Positions 17,496 through 26,723 of a DNA stretch of 64,000 nt are shown here, piece after piece (position 1 is the first letter of the stretch; every line of letters starts with the position of its first letter). Below the pieces are notes generated by a model. The model was not told the DNA's origin. It worked only from the letters and a program-made list of their open reading frames with translations, and made no database searches. The position numbers and the translations under genes were made by a program. This DNA comes from JAFGDI01 sp963662515 (GTDB taxonomy: Bacteria > Planctomycetota > Phycisphaerae > Sedimentisphaerales > SM23-30): the NCBI GenBank assembly GCA_963662515.1, contig OY759675.1:3720001-3784000 (forward strand). The letters are read 5' to 3'.

Positions 17496-19340
17496 ATGTT
17501 CGGAAAAGAAATAAAAACAAACCCGCCAGTCGGACCAAATGAGGCCAGAACAGACGGTGACAACTTAACAGAGAATGCCAGTGATCCAGACAACAGTTGG
17601 GCTAAACCTGCAACTATTGCCGCACCTGCCGAAAAGACCAGCCTGTCAACCGTTGACGAAAGACTGGTTGCTCGCGTTGACATTGACAGTAAACTGCTGG
17701 CCCAGGCCAAAAGCCTGCACGCCAAACAGCCACGCAAGAAACTCGGTCAGATACTGCTGGAAATGGGGGCCGTCAGTGAAGACCTGCTGCAAAGCTGCCT
17801 CGCTGAACAATACGGACTGCCCTATATCGAGCTTACCGCCGAAATGGTAAATATCAAGGTTATGGCAATACTCGATGTAGCCTTCATTGAGCAACATAAT
17901 GTCATGCCTGTTGACATCAAAGACGGTTGGCTGCATATTGCCATGGCAGACCCAACCGATATATTCCTGCAAGATGAAATACAGAGAAAAGCGGCCAGAC
18001 CACTAAAAGTACATGTGTGTACGGTCAAGGCGATCAAAGACATACTGGCACTGGCTAACCACTCAGAAAACAAATCTGAGTTGCAAGTTGACAAAATAAT
18101 AGATGATATTGACGCCGAATCAGTAGAGGTAGTCGAAGCAGAGGAAGAAGATCTGGCCCAACTGGAACAGGCGGCCGGTGATTCTCCGATTATAAAGTTT
18201 GTGAACTACCTGATCCTCAACGCTATCCGCGAGAAAGCCTCAGATATTCACATCGAACCAGGCGACAAGAAACTAAAGGTTCGTTATCGTATTGACGGTG
18301 TATTATTTGAAATAATCTCACCGCCCCATACAATGTTCGGAGCCGTGGTCTCTCGTATAAAGATCATGTCGAATCTGGACATAGCCGAGCGGCGCGTGCC
18401 GCAGGATGGCCGTATGAGAGTTGTAATTGACAATAGAAATATTGACATGCGAGTCTCGACCCTGCCCACAGTGCATGGCGAAAAAGTGGTAATTCGCGTA
18501 CTCGATGGCGCCAGTGCTGCTCGTACGCTGGAAGACCTGCAAATGGATGAAGACACGCTGGTCATACTCAGAAGCCAGATAGAAAAGCCACATGGAATTA
18601 TTCTGGTTACCGGCCCTACCGGCTCTGGTAAAAGTACCACACTCTATGGAGTACTGAGATCTCTTGACCGCGGCACACTGAATATATCAACTGTTGAAGA
18701 TCCGGTGGAATATCAGCTTGACGGCATAAATCAGGTGCAGGTACATGACAAAATAGGTATGAGCTTTGCCGCTGCCCTGCGTTCTCTGCTGCGTCAGGAC
18801 CCTGATGTAGTTATGGTGGGCGAAATACGAGATCAGGAAACTGCCCGTATTGCCATACAGGCCTCCCTTACCGGCCACCTGGTATTATCAACTCTGCACA
18901 CCAACGATGCTCCCAGCAGCGTTACCCGCCTGATAAATATCGGCATTGAACCGTTCCTTATCTCAGCTTCACTTAATGCAGTGCTGGCCCAGAGACTGGT
19001 TCGTCGCGTCTGCTCAAATTGCAAAGCTGAAACGGAACTACCCACCGAACAGGCGATATTCATGCAGGCTCATGGCTTTAACACTACCAAAGCCTGGCTC
19101 GGTGCCGGCTGTGACAAATGCCGGCACACCGGCTATCAGGGTCGAGTTGGCATCTATGAGCTATTAGCACTCGACGATGTCTATCGCGACATAATTACCA
19201 AAAATCCATCAGTAACCGAACTGCGCCGCTTATGTAATGAACGCGGCATGGTCTCACTCAGAGCCAGCGGCTTCCAGAAAGTCAAACAAGGCATAACCTC
19301 AGTCGATGAAGTTATGAAAGCGACTGTTGACGCGATTTAA
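17496..19340 (+). CDS. pilB: Type IV pilus extension ATPase PilB (GspE family)
   Basis: Cytoplasmic hexameric ATPase of 614 residues that powers pilin polymerisation. A 60-residue low-complexity N-terminus precedes a T2SSE_N (MshEN-like) domain at about 75-185 (KLGQILLEMGAVSEDLL). The catalytic core has SDIHIEPG, Walker A GPTGSGKSTT near 370, the Asp-box EDPVEY, Walker B GEIRDQETA and the His-box GHLVLSTLHTN. A tetracysteine zinc site follows (CSNCKAE ... CDKCRHTG), as in PilB/GspE but not PilT. The MshEN-type N-domain often binds cyclic di-GMP; here that is inference. Confidence 0.94.
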   Translation: MFGKEIKTNPPVGPNEARTDGDNLTENASDPDNSWAKPATIAAPAEKTSLSTVDERLVARVDIDSKLLAQAKSLHAKQPRKKLGQILLEMGAVSEDLLQSCLAEQYGLPYIELTAEMVNIKVMAILDVAFIEQHNVMPVDIKDGWLHIAMADPTDIFLQDEIQRKAARPLKVHVCTVKAIKDILALANHSENKSELQVDKIIDDIDAESVEVVEAEEEDLAQLEQAAGDSPIIKFVNYLILNAIREKASDIHIEPGDKKLKVRYRIDGVLFEIISPPHTMFGAVVSRIKIMSNLDIAERRVPQDGRMRVVIDNRNIDMRVSTLPTVHGEKVVIRVLDGASAARTLEDLQMDEDTLVILRSQIEKPHGIILVTGPTGSGKSTTLYGVLRSLDRGTLNISTVEDPVEYQLDGINQVQVHDKIGMSFAAALRSLLRQDPDVVMVGEIRDQETARIAIQASLTGHLVLSTLHTNDAPSSVTRLINIGIEPFLISASLNAVLAQRLVRRVCSNCKAETELPTEQAIFMQAHGFNTTKAWLGAGCDKCRHTGYQGRVGIYELLALDDVYRDIITKNPSVTELRRLCNERGMVSLRASGFQKVKQGITSVDEVMKATVDAI

Positions 19341-19376
19341 CACAGACGCACTATTGCATCTCTACAGGAGAATATG

Positions 19377-20435
19377 ATGACTAATTTACAAGATATACTA
19401 TCCAGGGCTCTTGACGAAAAAGTATCAGACATACACATTGTCTGCGGAGCCCCGCCCCTCATGAGAAAGAACACTATTCTCTGCGAAGCTGATTTCCCCG
19501 TAGTCACTCCTGCTGATGCCGAAGCTATGGTAAAAGAAATGGTCAGCCCTGAACGCTTTGCTGAATTTGAGACTAAAAGAGATCTTGACTTCTCTACTGA
19601 AGTTAAAGGTAAAGGCCGTTTTCGTGTAAACGCTCACTATCAGCGAGAAAGTGTCGCGATCGCCTTCCGTTCTATTTCCGATAAAGTGCCTCTGCTGGAA
19701 AACCTTAATCTGCCCGAAGTGGTAGAAAAAATGGTAGATCTGCCCCGTGGACTGGTACTGGTAACAGGTGATACCGGCTCAGGTAAAAGTACAACTATGG
19801 CCTCGATCATAAATGAGATGAATAAGAAATATCGCAAACATATTATTACACTGGAAGACCCGGTGGAATATGTACTCAGAAGCGATCAATGTGTAATTGA
19901 GCAGCGCGAAATAGGCAGCGACTGTCCCAATTTCGCCAGCGGCCTGCGCCATGCCCTGCGTCAGGACCCAGATGTAATTCTCGTAGGTGAAATGCGAGAC
20001 CTGGAAACAACCTCATCAGCGATAACCGCCGCAGAAACAGGCCACCTGGTATTCAGTACCCTGCATACCATGAGTGCCTCACAGACTATCGAGCGTATTA
20101 TCGATATTTACCCATCTGGCCAGCAGAATCAGATCAGGTCTATGCTGGCCAACACCCTTCAGGCTGTTATCAGCCAGGTACTCTTTCGCCGGATCGATCA
20201 GCCGGGCATGATACCTGGTGTTGAAATACTGCTCTGTACGGCTGCGGTGCGTAACTGCATTCGCGAAAACCGCGTATTTGAAATACCTAATATTATCGAA
20301 ACTTCCAGAACGATTGGTATGCAGACTCGTGACTTTTGTATTACCCAGCTCTGTATTAACGGTAATATCGACCGGGCTGAAGGTCTCAGCCATGCTATCC
20401 ACCCGGAAAAGATCAAACAGGTGTTAGGTAAGTAA
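19377..20435 (+). CDS. pilT: Type IV pilus retraction ATPase PilT
   Basis: Cytoplasmic ATPase of about 352 residues that depolymerises the pilus. Walker A GDTGSGKSTTMAS lies near 127. The Asp-box is LEDPVEY, Walker B is GEMRDLETTSSA, and the His-box region GHLVFSTLHTMSASQTIERI is the PilT variant. It lacks the zinc tetracysteines of PilB. The AGGAG is 6 nt from the ATG at 19377 but only 3 nt from the ATG at 19374, so I chose the former. It directly follows pilB. Its presence argues for retractile pili (twitching, DNA uptake) rather than a pure type II secretion system. Confidence 0.92.
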   Translation: MTNLQDILSRALDEKVSDIHIVCGAPPLMRKNTILCEADFPVVTPADAEAMVKEMVSPERFAEFETKRDLDFSTEVKGKGRFRVNAHYQRESVAIAFRSISDKVPLLENLNLPEVVEKMVDLPRGLVLVTGDTGSGKSTTMASIINEMNKKYRKHIITLEDPVEYVLRSDQCVIEQREIGSDCPNFASGLRHALRQDPDVILVGEMRDLETTSSAITAAETGHLVFSTLHTMSASQTIERIIDIYPSGQQNQIRSMLANTLQAVISQVLFRRIDQPGMIPGVEILLCTAAVRNCIRENRVFEIPNIIETSRTIGMQTRDFCITQLCINGNIDRAEGLSHAIHPEKIKQVLGK

Positions 20436-20472
20436 AGCATAAATAACCTTGACCGCATTGGCAGGTGTAATA

Positions 20473-21696
20473 ATGAACTTTCGCTATGAACTAAAACAGA
20501 ATAATGGACAGGTAACCACCGGCACTATAGTCGCTGCTGATGCCGCGACTGCAACTAAACAGCTCAAAGCACAAGGCGGTTATGTCCTGGCTTTATCAGA
20601 AATTGCTCATGAAGAAAAAACTGCTCTGCAAAAAATACTTGAGTTCAAGATCGAACGGGGGCCAAATGCCAAAGATGTGCTGAACTTCACCAGCCAACTG
20701 GCCGTTATGATCAAAGCAGGCATAAGTATTCGCCCGGCACTCGATGGCATTGCCGACCAGGTTGAAAACCGTAAGTTTCGCGAAATGCTCCAACAGGTCA
20801 AACAAGACATTGAAGCCGGCCGCAGCTTCTCGGAATCACTCTCGCGTCACCCAAAGACCTTCCCGCCATTATATATTAATATGATAAAGGCATCAGAACT
20901 ATCCGGATCGTTTGGCGGTATGCTTGAAAGAATAGCTGCCTATCTTGAACAACAGATAGAAACCCGCAGTCAGGTTCGCAGTGCCATGGTCTATCCGATC
21001 ATAATCGCGGTCATGGCTGTTGTCACTACGGTGTTCCTGCTTACCTTTGTACTGCCCCGCTTCGTGGCCGTCTTTGAGGGCAAGGAAGATGCTCTGCCTA
21101 TACCAACAAAAATAATACTCTTCATGAGCTTCTGCTTCCGCAAGTATTGGTATCTGATACTTGCAGGCACTGGCGGACTGGGCTGGCTCATTGCCTGGGC
21201 GATAAATACCGGACCAGGACGGGTATGGTGGGACAAGACCAAACTTAAAATACCGGTAATGAGCAAACTGTTCCGCTCTCTCTATATCTCCCGGTCAATG
21301 CATACTATGGGCGAGCTGGTCAACGCCGGCGTACCCATGCTCGACACTATACATATTACCGCCAATATCGCCGGTAATGTTATATACAAACGAATGTGGC
21401 ATCAGGTTTATGTCTCTGTTAAGCAAGGAAAAAAGATCTGCGAGCCGCTGAGTCAGTCTGACCTGCTGCCCAAAAGCGTAATACAGATGATAAGTAGTGG
21501 TGAAGAAAGCGGTAAGCTCGCTGAGGTTATGAATGATATCAGCGAGTATTATCAGAGAGAACTAAAAAACACTATTCGGGCAGTTACCTCTATGATCGAA
21601 CCTATGATGATCGTCCTTATGGGTGGTGTCGTAGGCTTTATCGCCATGAGTATAATACTGCCGATATTCAAGATGTCAAGTATGGTTAAAGGCTGA
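20473..21696 (+). CDS. pilC: Pilus inner-membrane platform protein PilC/GspF
   Basis: 407 residues from the ATG at 20473 (AGGTG 7 nt upstream; a longer frame starts only at a TTG). An N-terminal segment (YELKQNNGQVTTGTI) is followed by two T2SSF domains, each with the conserved pattern (TSQLAVMIKAGISIRPAL; RSMHTMGELVNAGVPMLDTI). Three to four transmembrane helices are visible at about 175-200, 225-245 and the C-terminus. PilC links the ATPases to the growing pilin helix. Confidence 0.93.
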   Translation: MNFRYELKQNNGQVTTGTIVAADAATATKQLKAQGGYVLALSEIAHEEKTALQKILEFKIERGPNAKDVLNFTSQLAVMIKAGISIRPALDGIADQVENRKFREMLQQVKQDIEAGRSFSESLSRHPKTFPPLYINMIKASELSGSFGGMLERIAAYLEQQIETRSQVRSAMVYPIIIAVMAVVTTVFLLTFVLPRFVAVFEGKEDALPIPTKIILFMSFCFRKYWYLILAGTGGLGWLIAWAINTGPGRVWWDKTKLKIPVMSKLFRSLYISRSMHTMGELVNAGVPMLDTIHITANIAGNVIYKRMWHQVYVSVKQGKKICEPLSQSDLLPKSVIQMISSGEESGKLAEVMNDISEYYQRELKNTIRAVTSMIEPMMIVLMGGVVGFIAMSIILPIFKMSSMVKG

Positions 21697-21794
21697 TACC
21701 GTAAGAGTTCCCGTAAGAGTTCAGGCTTCAGCCTGCTAATAAATACAAACCAACTCTTACAAGCCTGCATTATCTCAAACGAGGTATATAGATC

Positions 21795-22217
21795 ATGAAA
21801 TATAAAAGAACAAATAAAGGCTTTACCCTGATCGAGACGGTTATCGCCATTGCCATCGTCGCCTTTGGCATAACCGGCATGATGTTCGCCATGGCCGCCG
21901 GCACCAGGGTCAATGAATACAGCAGCGAACTGGAAGATGCCACTTATCTGCTGGAGCAGGTAGGTGTTATCATTGATGGCACTGAATTTGACAGTCTGCC
22001 TGCTCTCGACGGTGATGTCTATAATGCCGTTGACTCTAATGGCAATACAATTGCCGGGCTGGAAAATTTCACTCAGACAGTAACCGTAACTCAGGTCAAC
22101 CCCCTGACTATGGCAGTCGATACTAATGCTACTGCACCGGCATACCTTATTACCGTAACAGTCAGCGAAGCTGGTCAACAACTTACTACGGTGCAATGGC
22201 TGAAAGTAAGGAAATAA
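21795..22217 (+). CDS. Type IV pilin-like protein (PilV/GspI type)
   Basis: 140 residues. The prepilin signal KYKRTNKG^FTLIE has a short basic leader, Gly before the cleavage point and Glu5, and the hydrophobic helix TVIAIAIVAFGITGMMFAMAAG follows. The soluble part (about 100 residues) has no recognisable subdomain. It is the first of three pilin-like genes closing the pil operon and is probably a minor pilin initiating assembly. PilD prepilin peptidase is not encoded in the window. Confidence 0.85.
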   Translation: MKYKRTNKGFTLIETVIAIAIVAFGITGMMFAMAAGTRVNEYSSELEDATYLLEQVGVIIDGTEFDSLPALDGDVYNAVDSNGNTIAGLENFTQTVTVTQVNPLTMAVDTNATAPAYLITVTVSEAGQQLTTVQWLKVRK

Positions 22218-22350
22218 GCTCAACCGGCTGAAGTACCCTTTTATCTGCCAGAGTTGAGATAACTCAAAATGAATTTGTAACGATGGAATGGAACATATCA
22301 CAAGCATAACGCTTGTGCCACTTAGAGAGGAAAAAGTATGGTGATCTATC

Positions 22351-23952
22351 ATGAAAAAGTACACAAAACACAGTCGTGGATTCGTCTCTCTTATGGCCAT
22401 TTTCTTTCTGGCCATATTTGCGGTACTGTCAGTATCGTTTCTGAGCGTAACTAATATCAGTAAACGAGGCAGTGAAAATAACCGGGCTATGGCCTCTGCC
22501 CAGATCGCCGCCGAAAACGGCCTGCAGTTCTTCAGCCATCTGGCTAAAAACTGGCCGGCACCCTCCAGCTGTTATACCCATAAAAACTATGTAACTGACA
22601 ATGAGGCTGTAGTCGCTTTTACCAGTTTTGCCGGTTATGTGCAAAACGCAGTTCCTGATAGCCGACTGGCATCTGGTGGCGACATAACCTTTAACAGCAG
22701 CACAAACGAAATCGTTATTCCTGGTGTCAGTCTGGGAAATGCTCCCATGTCTTTCACGATCAGATGCCAGCTTTTCATGCCTGCCTCAGCAGGAGACTAT
22801 CATAAAGTCATAGTAACATCTACCGGCAACAGCGAAGACATAAACCGTGAGGTACAGATAGAATTTGACCTGTGCAAAAGTGCTAAAGTGCTGGAATATG
22901 CTATCGCTAGTCGAGGCAGAATTTGGCTTACAGGTGATTCCACCATACATGGAGATGTGTTCAGCTCGTGGGACAATATAGCCTGCGCACCTTTTAATAC
23001 GACCAGTGAATCTACCGTCGAAGGAACTATTAATACAGTCTTTACCAAGAATCAGGCTCAAAGCTCAAGCTGGCAGCTCGAAACCCTTGACAGTGACGGC
23101 AATGTAGTTTATGACGATGATGGAAACCCCGTTGTCAGTGCCAATGACCAGATTAAAGGCAGCCATTATGGCATTAACTACGGCGTAGCCTCTGAGGTGC
23201 CCGGCATGAACATCTCGGACTATGACACTTCCACTTACGAAAGCTCGGTTACTAATATTGCCAATACATACGAAACCAGAACCGAATACTTCCCACATGC
23301 TGCAGGTAATTACAGCGCTGCCGCTTCCAGCTCTTCAAGAAAAGTTACTCGAAAAGTATATCGTAATCAGCATTTTACCAATGTTAAAATACCTCATAAT
23401 TATAATGCGCTTTTTATAGATTGTACCTTTGACGAAACCCTTTTCGTCGATTGCAGTAAAACTACAAGCTCATACTTTAATAATATAAGGTTTGACAACT
23501 GCACCTTCAACGGGCCAATCGTTACCGACACACCTTCTTCACTTAACTGGCAGGCTAACTGCCTCTACTTTACTGGCAGTGCCACTTTTAATAATGATTC
23601 TATGTCTGAAGCTACGATACTGGCTCCCCATTTTAATGTGAACCTGGGTAATACCGTTCCTATTTCCGGTAATGCCAATGTTCTTACCGGCGCTATTGTC
23701 GGAGGCATTGTCGATATTCGCGGTAATGCCAATGTCTATGGTACGATCATTTCCATGTGCGACACTACTAACTGGACCAGTGGTTATGTAACAAATATTG
23801 GCGTATCGCTCACCGATGGCGGTAGTGAATCAGTAGAAGCAGGTGATATTGGTGTTATTGATATCACCCCGGATAAAAACAATATGCTGCCCAGCGGCAT
23901 ATCTACACCTATTGTGATCAAGCCTAATGCCAATACCTATGTTGAAATATAA
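22351..23952 (+). CDS. Large PilX-like pilus-associated protein
   Basis: 533 residues. The N-terminus (KKYTKHSRGFVSLMAIFFLAIFAVLSVSFLSV) is a basic leader plus hydrophobic helix of the PilX_N kind, followed by the NRAMASAQIAAENGL helix. It lacks the Glu5 of true pilins, as GspK/PilX proteins do. The rest is a long Asn/Thr/Ser-rich stretch with repeated short strands and GNANVY-type repeats (about 430-480), suggesting a beta-helix. It is much larger than typical PilX (about 170-200 residues), so it may be a tip adhesin. The strongest SD upstream (AGAGGAAAAAG) is spaced for a different, out-of-frame ATG at 22338. GGTGATC is the nearest site for 22351. Confidence 0.75.
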   Translation: MKKYTKHSRGFVSLMAIFFLAIFAVLSVSFLSVTNISKRGSENNRAMASAQIAAENGLQFFSHLAKNWPAPSSCYTHKNYVTDNEAVVAFTSFAGYVQNAVPDSRLASGGDITFNSSTNEIVIPGVSLGNAPMSFTIRCQLFMPASAGDYHKVIVTSTGNSEDINREVQIEFDLCKSAKVLEYAIASRGRIWLTGDSTIHGDVFSSWDNIACAPFNTTSESTVEGTINTVFTKNQAQSSSWQLETLDSDGNVVYDDDGNPVVSANDQIKGSHYGINYGVASEVPGMNISDYDTSTYESSVTNIANTYETRTEYFPHAAGNYSAAASSSSRKVTRKVYRNQHFTNVKIPHNYNALFIDCTFDETLFVDCSKTTSSYFNNIRFDNCTFNGPIVTDTPSSLNWQANCLYFTGSATFNNDSMSEATILAPHFNVNLGNTVPISGNANVLTGAIVGGIVDIRGNANVYGTIISMCDTTNWTSGYVTNIGVSLTDGGSESVEAGDIGVIDITPDKNNMLPSGISTPIVIKPNANTYVEI

Positions 23953-23967
23953 GCTGGAAGGCAATAT

Positions 23968-24504
23968 ATGAAAAACAAAAAACAACATAAAGCCTTTACA
24001 TTAATAGAGTTGCTTATCACCCTGGCCATTATGGCTGTCATATTTGTGGCCGTTGGCACAGCCTTTGACGCTGCCTTCAAAAACTATGACATAAACCATC
24101 AGGTCAATAAGGTCAATACCTCACACAGAAATATTGTCCACCTGCTGAGCAGTTCTCTGCGTACCGCCTGGAATGACCCGGCAATACAGACTATTAATGT
24201 AACCGACGAAGGAAAAGAGCTATCATTCACCGATTCCGCCGGGAGAGTCATGGTGTATCGCTTCGACGCCGACACAAATTCACTCATGGTCTCGGTTGAT
24301 GGCTCTGATGAATCTGTAGTATTAGACAATATCAGCCAGAACAGCAGTACCCCCATATTTGACCTGGAATACCCGCCTCTGGCCAGCGGTTTTGCCGCCG
24401 GGACCGTAAGTAAAGTCGTTATAAACTTTAACAGCAGCTATGAGGGCATGAATAAAACCATTGCCACCTCGGTAATACCCAGAAATATCATTTATGGCAA
24501 ATGA
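23968..24504 (+). CDS. Type IV pilin-like protein (PilW/GspJ type)
   Basis: 178 residues. The prepilin motif KNKKQHKA^FTLIELL has Ala rather than Gly before the Phe. It is followed by ITLAIMAVIFVAVGTAFDAAF and then a YDINHQVNKVNTSHRNIVHLLSS helix. The Ala at -1 is less usual but is tolerated by some prepilin peptidases. It lies 15 bp after the PilX-like gene and ends the operon. It is probably a minor pilin of the GspJ/PilW type. Confidence 0.83.
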   Translation: MKNKKQHKAFTLIELLITLAIMAVIFVAVGTAFDAAFKNYDINHQVNKVNTSHRNIVHLLSSSLRTAWNDPAIQTINVTDEGKELSFTDSAGRVMVYRFDADTNSLMVSVDGSDESVVLDNISQNSSTPIFDLEYPPLASGFAAGTVSKVVINFNSSYEGMNKTIATSVIPRNIIYGK

Positions 24505-24853
24505 AACTAACTTAAACCTATATATACAAACCGCTAATATCTGGCAGGCTCACACTGGCATTAGATCATTTGCGAAGTCTGGCCGCTGAATAACTTTCCT
24601 TGCAATTAGCCGCGGGTTTTCAGTGTCGCGGAATAGCCAAATTCTGTGTATCTCAAACCATTGACTTTTGCCTGCATTTCTCTGCAATTCAAAATTTCAA
24701 TCACCATTATTACGCTTGTAAGTGCCATTTTTTATTATTTTTCTTACTTACGACCGGAATAATTGTTACATACCTAACTCATTAAATATCAAACACAAGC
24801 AGTAAAAAGCCATATTCTATTTACTATTATTTTAAATATTATCATTTTTAAAT

Positions 24854-24881
24854 TTGACATAGCACTACAAAATTTGATAAT
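24854..24881 (+). promoter_or_regulatory. Sigma-70 promoter candidate before the PEP-CTERM pair
   Basis: TTGACA (24854-24859), a 16-bp spacer and GATAAT (24876-24881) would give a 5' leader of about 180 nt. The surrounding intergenic stretch 24505-25070 is AT-rich. It has no hairpin-plus-T terminator that I can see for the pilus operon, and no credible ORF. Confidence 0.5.
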
Positions 24882-25070
24882 ATGACGGTATAGCGAGTTC
24901 TGAAGTAGATAGACATTGGTGTATTGCGTAGAAACAACACACCACAGAATTAACGCTTTATTCATGAAATCCTCATTATTAAAGATGGTTACTTCTGATA
25001 GTTATTAACTGATAAATACTGTATGTTTATTTGTTTTAAACAGCTACTGTTTGTGTTAAAGGAGTAATAG

Positions 25071-25787
25071 ATGAGAACTTTTCTTGCATCCGCTCTCGCA
25101 ATGCTTTTGTCATCTGTCGCAAGTGCCGATTACATGCTCTCTGGGGGAAATCACACTTACCAGCTATGGGACTTCAATACCGATCCCGGAACGGTTGTTA
25201 ATGGAGCAACCTATACTATCGACCCAGAAATCGACGAAAATAGTTTTGGTGACCCCAAGGCATACATCACCGGCGTGCATGGCTCCTCTGCCGGCTCTAA
25301 CCCGTTCGAATGGGCCAATGTTAACGGCATAACCTACTGGACTGCACATGAACTTGATGTCTCTCTTTATCTGCCTAACTCAGAAAATACTACAGGCTAT
25401 ACTAAAGATCTGATCGTTTCTTTCCGCTTCAGAGATATCATGGTAAATGAATATTTTGACTATCCGCAAGGATTCTCTGACGACCCGGCTCTTATGGTAG
25501 ATCTGGGGCTGCTTTCTGTTACATCACAGGGAACAGCTTTTGAGATGGCTAATATCGATAAATGGTCTCTAGTGAAAGACACTCATGATCTTTCTTATAA
25601 CTGGTATATTTTCACCGGCTGGTTTACCATGTCGCCTAATCCTACCGAGGAAACTGTAGATATTTCGATCAGTGGTACTGGCGGCTACCTTGATTGGGTC
25701 AGCGTTGAAACTCAATGCGTGCCCGAACCAGCTACGGTATTTTTTGCTATTGGCGGTCTATTGGCCTTTAGCAGACGCAGAGGCTGA
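25071..25787 (+). CDS. PEP-CTERM-anchored secreted protein, paralogue 1
   Basis: 238 residues. A signal peptide (MRTFLASALAMLLSSVASA) and a C-terminal PEP-CTERM signal are visible: CVPEPAT, the hydrophobic stretch VFFAIGGLLAF and basic SRRRG. Such tails are processed by an exosortase (EpsH family) for surface or exopolysaccharide attachment. No exosortase lies in the window. The body has a TYQLWDFNT opening and ends LDWVSVETQCVPEP. Both are shared in form with the next gene (TYSLWNFDT; IDSIEVYTQCVPEP), so the two are paralogues. AAAGGAG lies before the ATG. The function of the domain is unknown. Confidence 0.85.
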   Translation: MRTFLASALAMLLSSVASADYMLSGGNHTYQLWDFNTDPGTVVNGATYTIDPEIDENSFGDPKAYITGVHGSSAGSNPFEWANVNGITYWTAHELDVSLYLPNSENTTGYTKDLIVSFRFRDIMVNEYFDYPQGFSDDPALMVDLGLLSVTSQGTAFEMANIDKWSLVKDTHDLSYNWYIFTGWFTMSPNPTEETVDISISGTGGYLDWVSVETQCVPEPATVFFAIGGLLAFSRRRG

Positions 25788-25914
25788 TTTTTTTCCGGGT
25801 TTTCTGATGACTACCCAAATAACTTTGCTATAATATACCTTGTATTATCTTACAAGCCATCTTATGGGCAATTACTGACAAATAATGTTTAATTAAAAAT
25901 GAGGGAAGTTTATA

Positions 25915-26571
25915 ATGAAGGCTAAATTAATTCTATCTTTTCTGCTGGCATCTACTTGCAGTCTGAGTGCAGGTCTGTACGATCACTACCTGACCAAAAC
26001 TACTAATGCCACTTACTCTCTCTGGAATTTTGACACACCGGCTATGAACCAAAACCCTGCCAGTATAGCACCTGATATCTTCTTATCAGACTTTGTGAAC
26101 ACATCTGGCATTAACCCGGAAATATCGTTCAGCACCAACGGCTCTGCGGGAAAATTACCCGTCTATAACCCAGAAGAAGGCAGATGGGACAATGACGGAA
26201 GTTTTAATTTAGTTTCTACTAATATCACTATACCAAACAATCCAGAGCCTAATCCTTATAAAGATATTATCCTTGAGGTTGTATTTGAAAAAACTGCTGG
26301 CGGTACTTTTACCGTTAATGCAACAGGCAGGAATGCTAACGGAGAAGCTATCAATGAAGGCACTCTGGTAGATTTGACTATTATCCCTGATGACAACAAG
26401 GCTATTTATCAGTTCAGACTTGAACCTAACCCTGCCTATGAAACACTTTGTCTGGCTTTTAGTCAGGGTTCTATCGACTCGATCGAAGTTTACACTCAAT
26501 GCGTGCCTGAGCCTGCTACAATGGCTATGCTCGCTGCGGGTGCTCTCGGATTAGCTAAGAGAAGAAAATGA
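25915..26571 (+). CDS. PEP-CTERM-anchored secreted protein, paralogue 2
   Basis: 218 residues. A signal peptide ends around SLSA. A jelly-roll-like beta-rich body follows, then the PEP-CTERM tail CVPEPATMAMLAAGALGLAKRRK. The opening TYSLWNFDT and the closing TQCVPEPAT mirror the upstream gene, pointing to tandem duplication. It lies 127 bp downstream of its paralogue and is followed by a strong terminator. The pair may decorate the cell surface or biofilm matrix. Being next to the pilus operon may be only coincidence, since the strand is shared but a promoter lies between. Confidence 0.84.
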   Translation: MKAKLILSFLLASTCSLSAGLYDHYLTKTTNATYSLWNFDTPAMNQNPASIAPDIFLSDFVNTSGINPEISFSTNGSAGKLPVYNPEEGRWDNDGSFNLVSTNITIPNNPEPNPYKDIILEVVFEKTAGGTFTVNATGRNANGEAINEGTLVDLTIIPDDNKAIYQFRLEPNPAYETLCLAFSQGSIDSIEVYTQCVPEPATMAMLAAGALGLAKRRK

Positions 26572-26593
26572 GGAAGCAATAAGGGGAAAGTTA

Positions 26594-26626
26594 AAGCCGG
26601 GTCCATTTATATGGCCCGGCTTTTTC
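26594..26626 (+). terminator. Rho-independent terminator of the PEP-CTERM pair
   Basis: The stem AAGCCGGG (26594-26601) pairs with CCCGGCTT (26615-26622). CCA/TGG pairs inside it, and TTTTCG follows. Confidence 0.9.
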
Positions 26627-26723
26627 GTTTTAAAGTCAATACCACTATGTCTCTATAATAATATCAATCCACTCCATACTCAGGACACACTACTTAGCTG
26701 TGGCTTATAACTGAAAAGGATAT

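Noticed and set aside
24600..24785. 61-codon plus-strand frame between the pilus operon and the PEP-CTERM pair
   Set aside because: No SD and no protein-like composition. The region looks non-coding.
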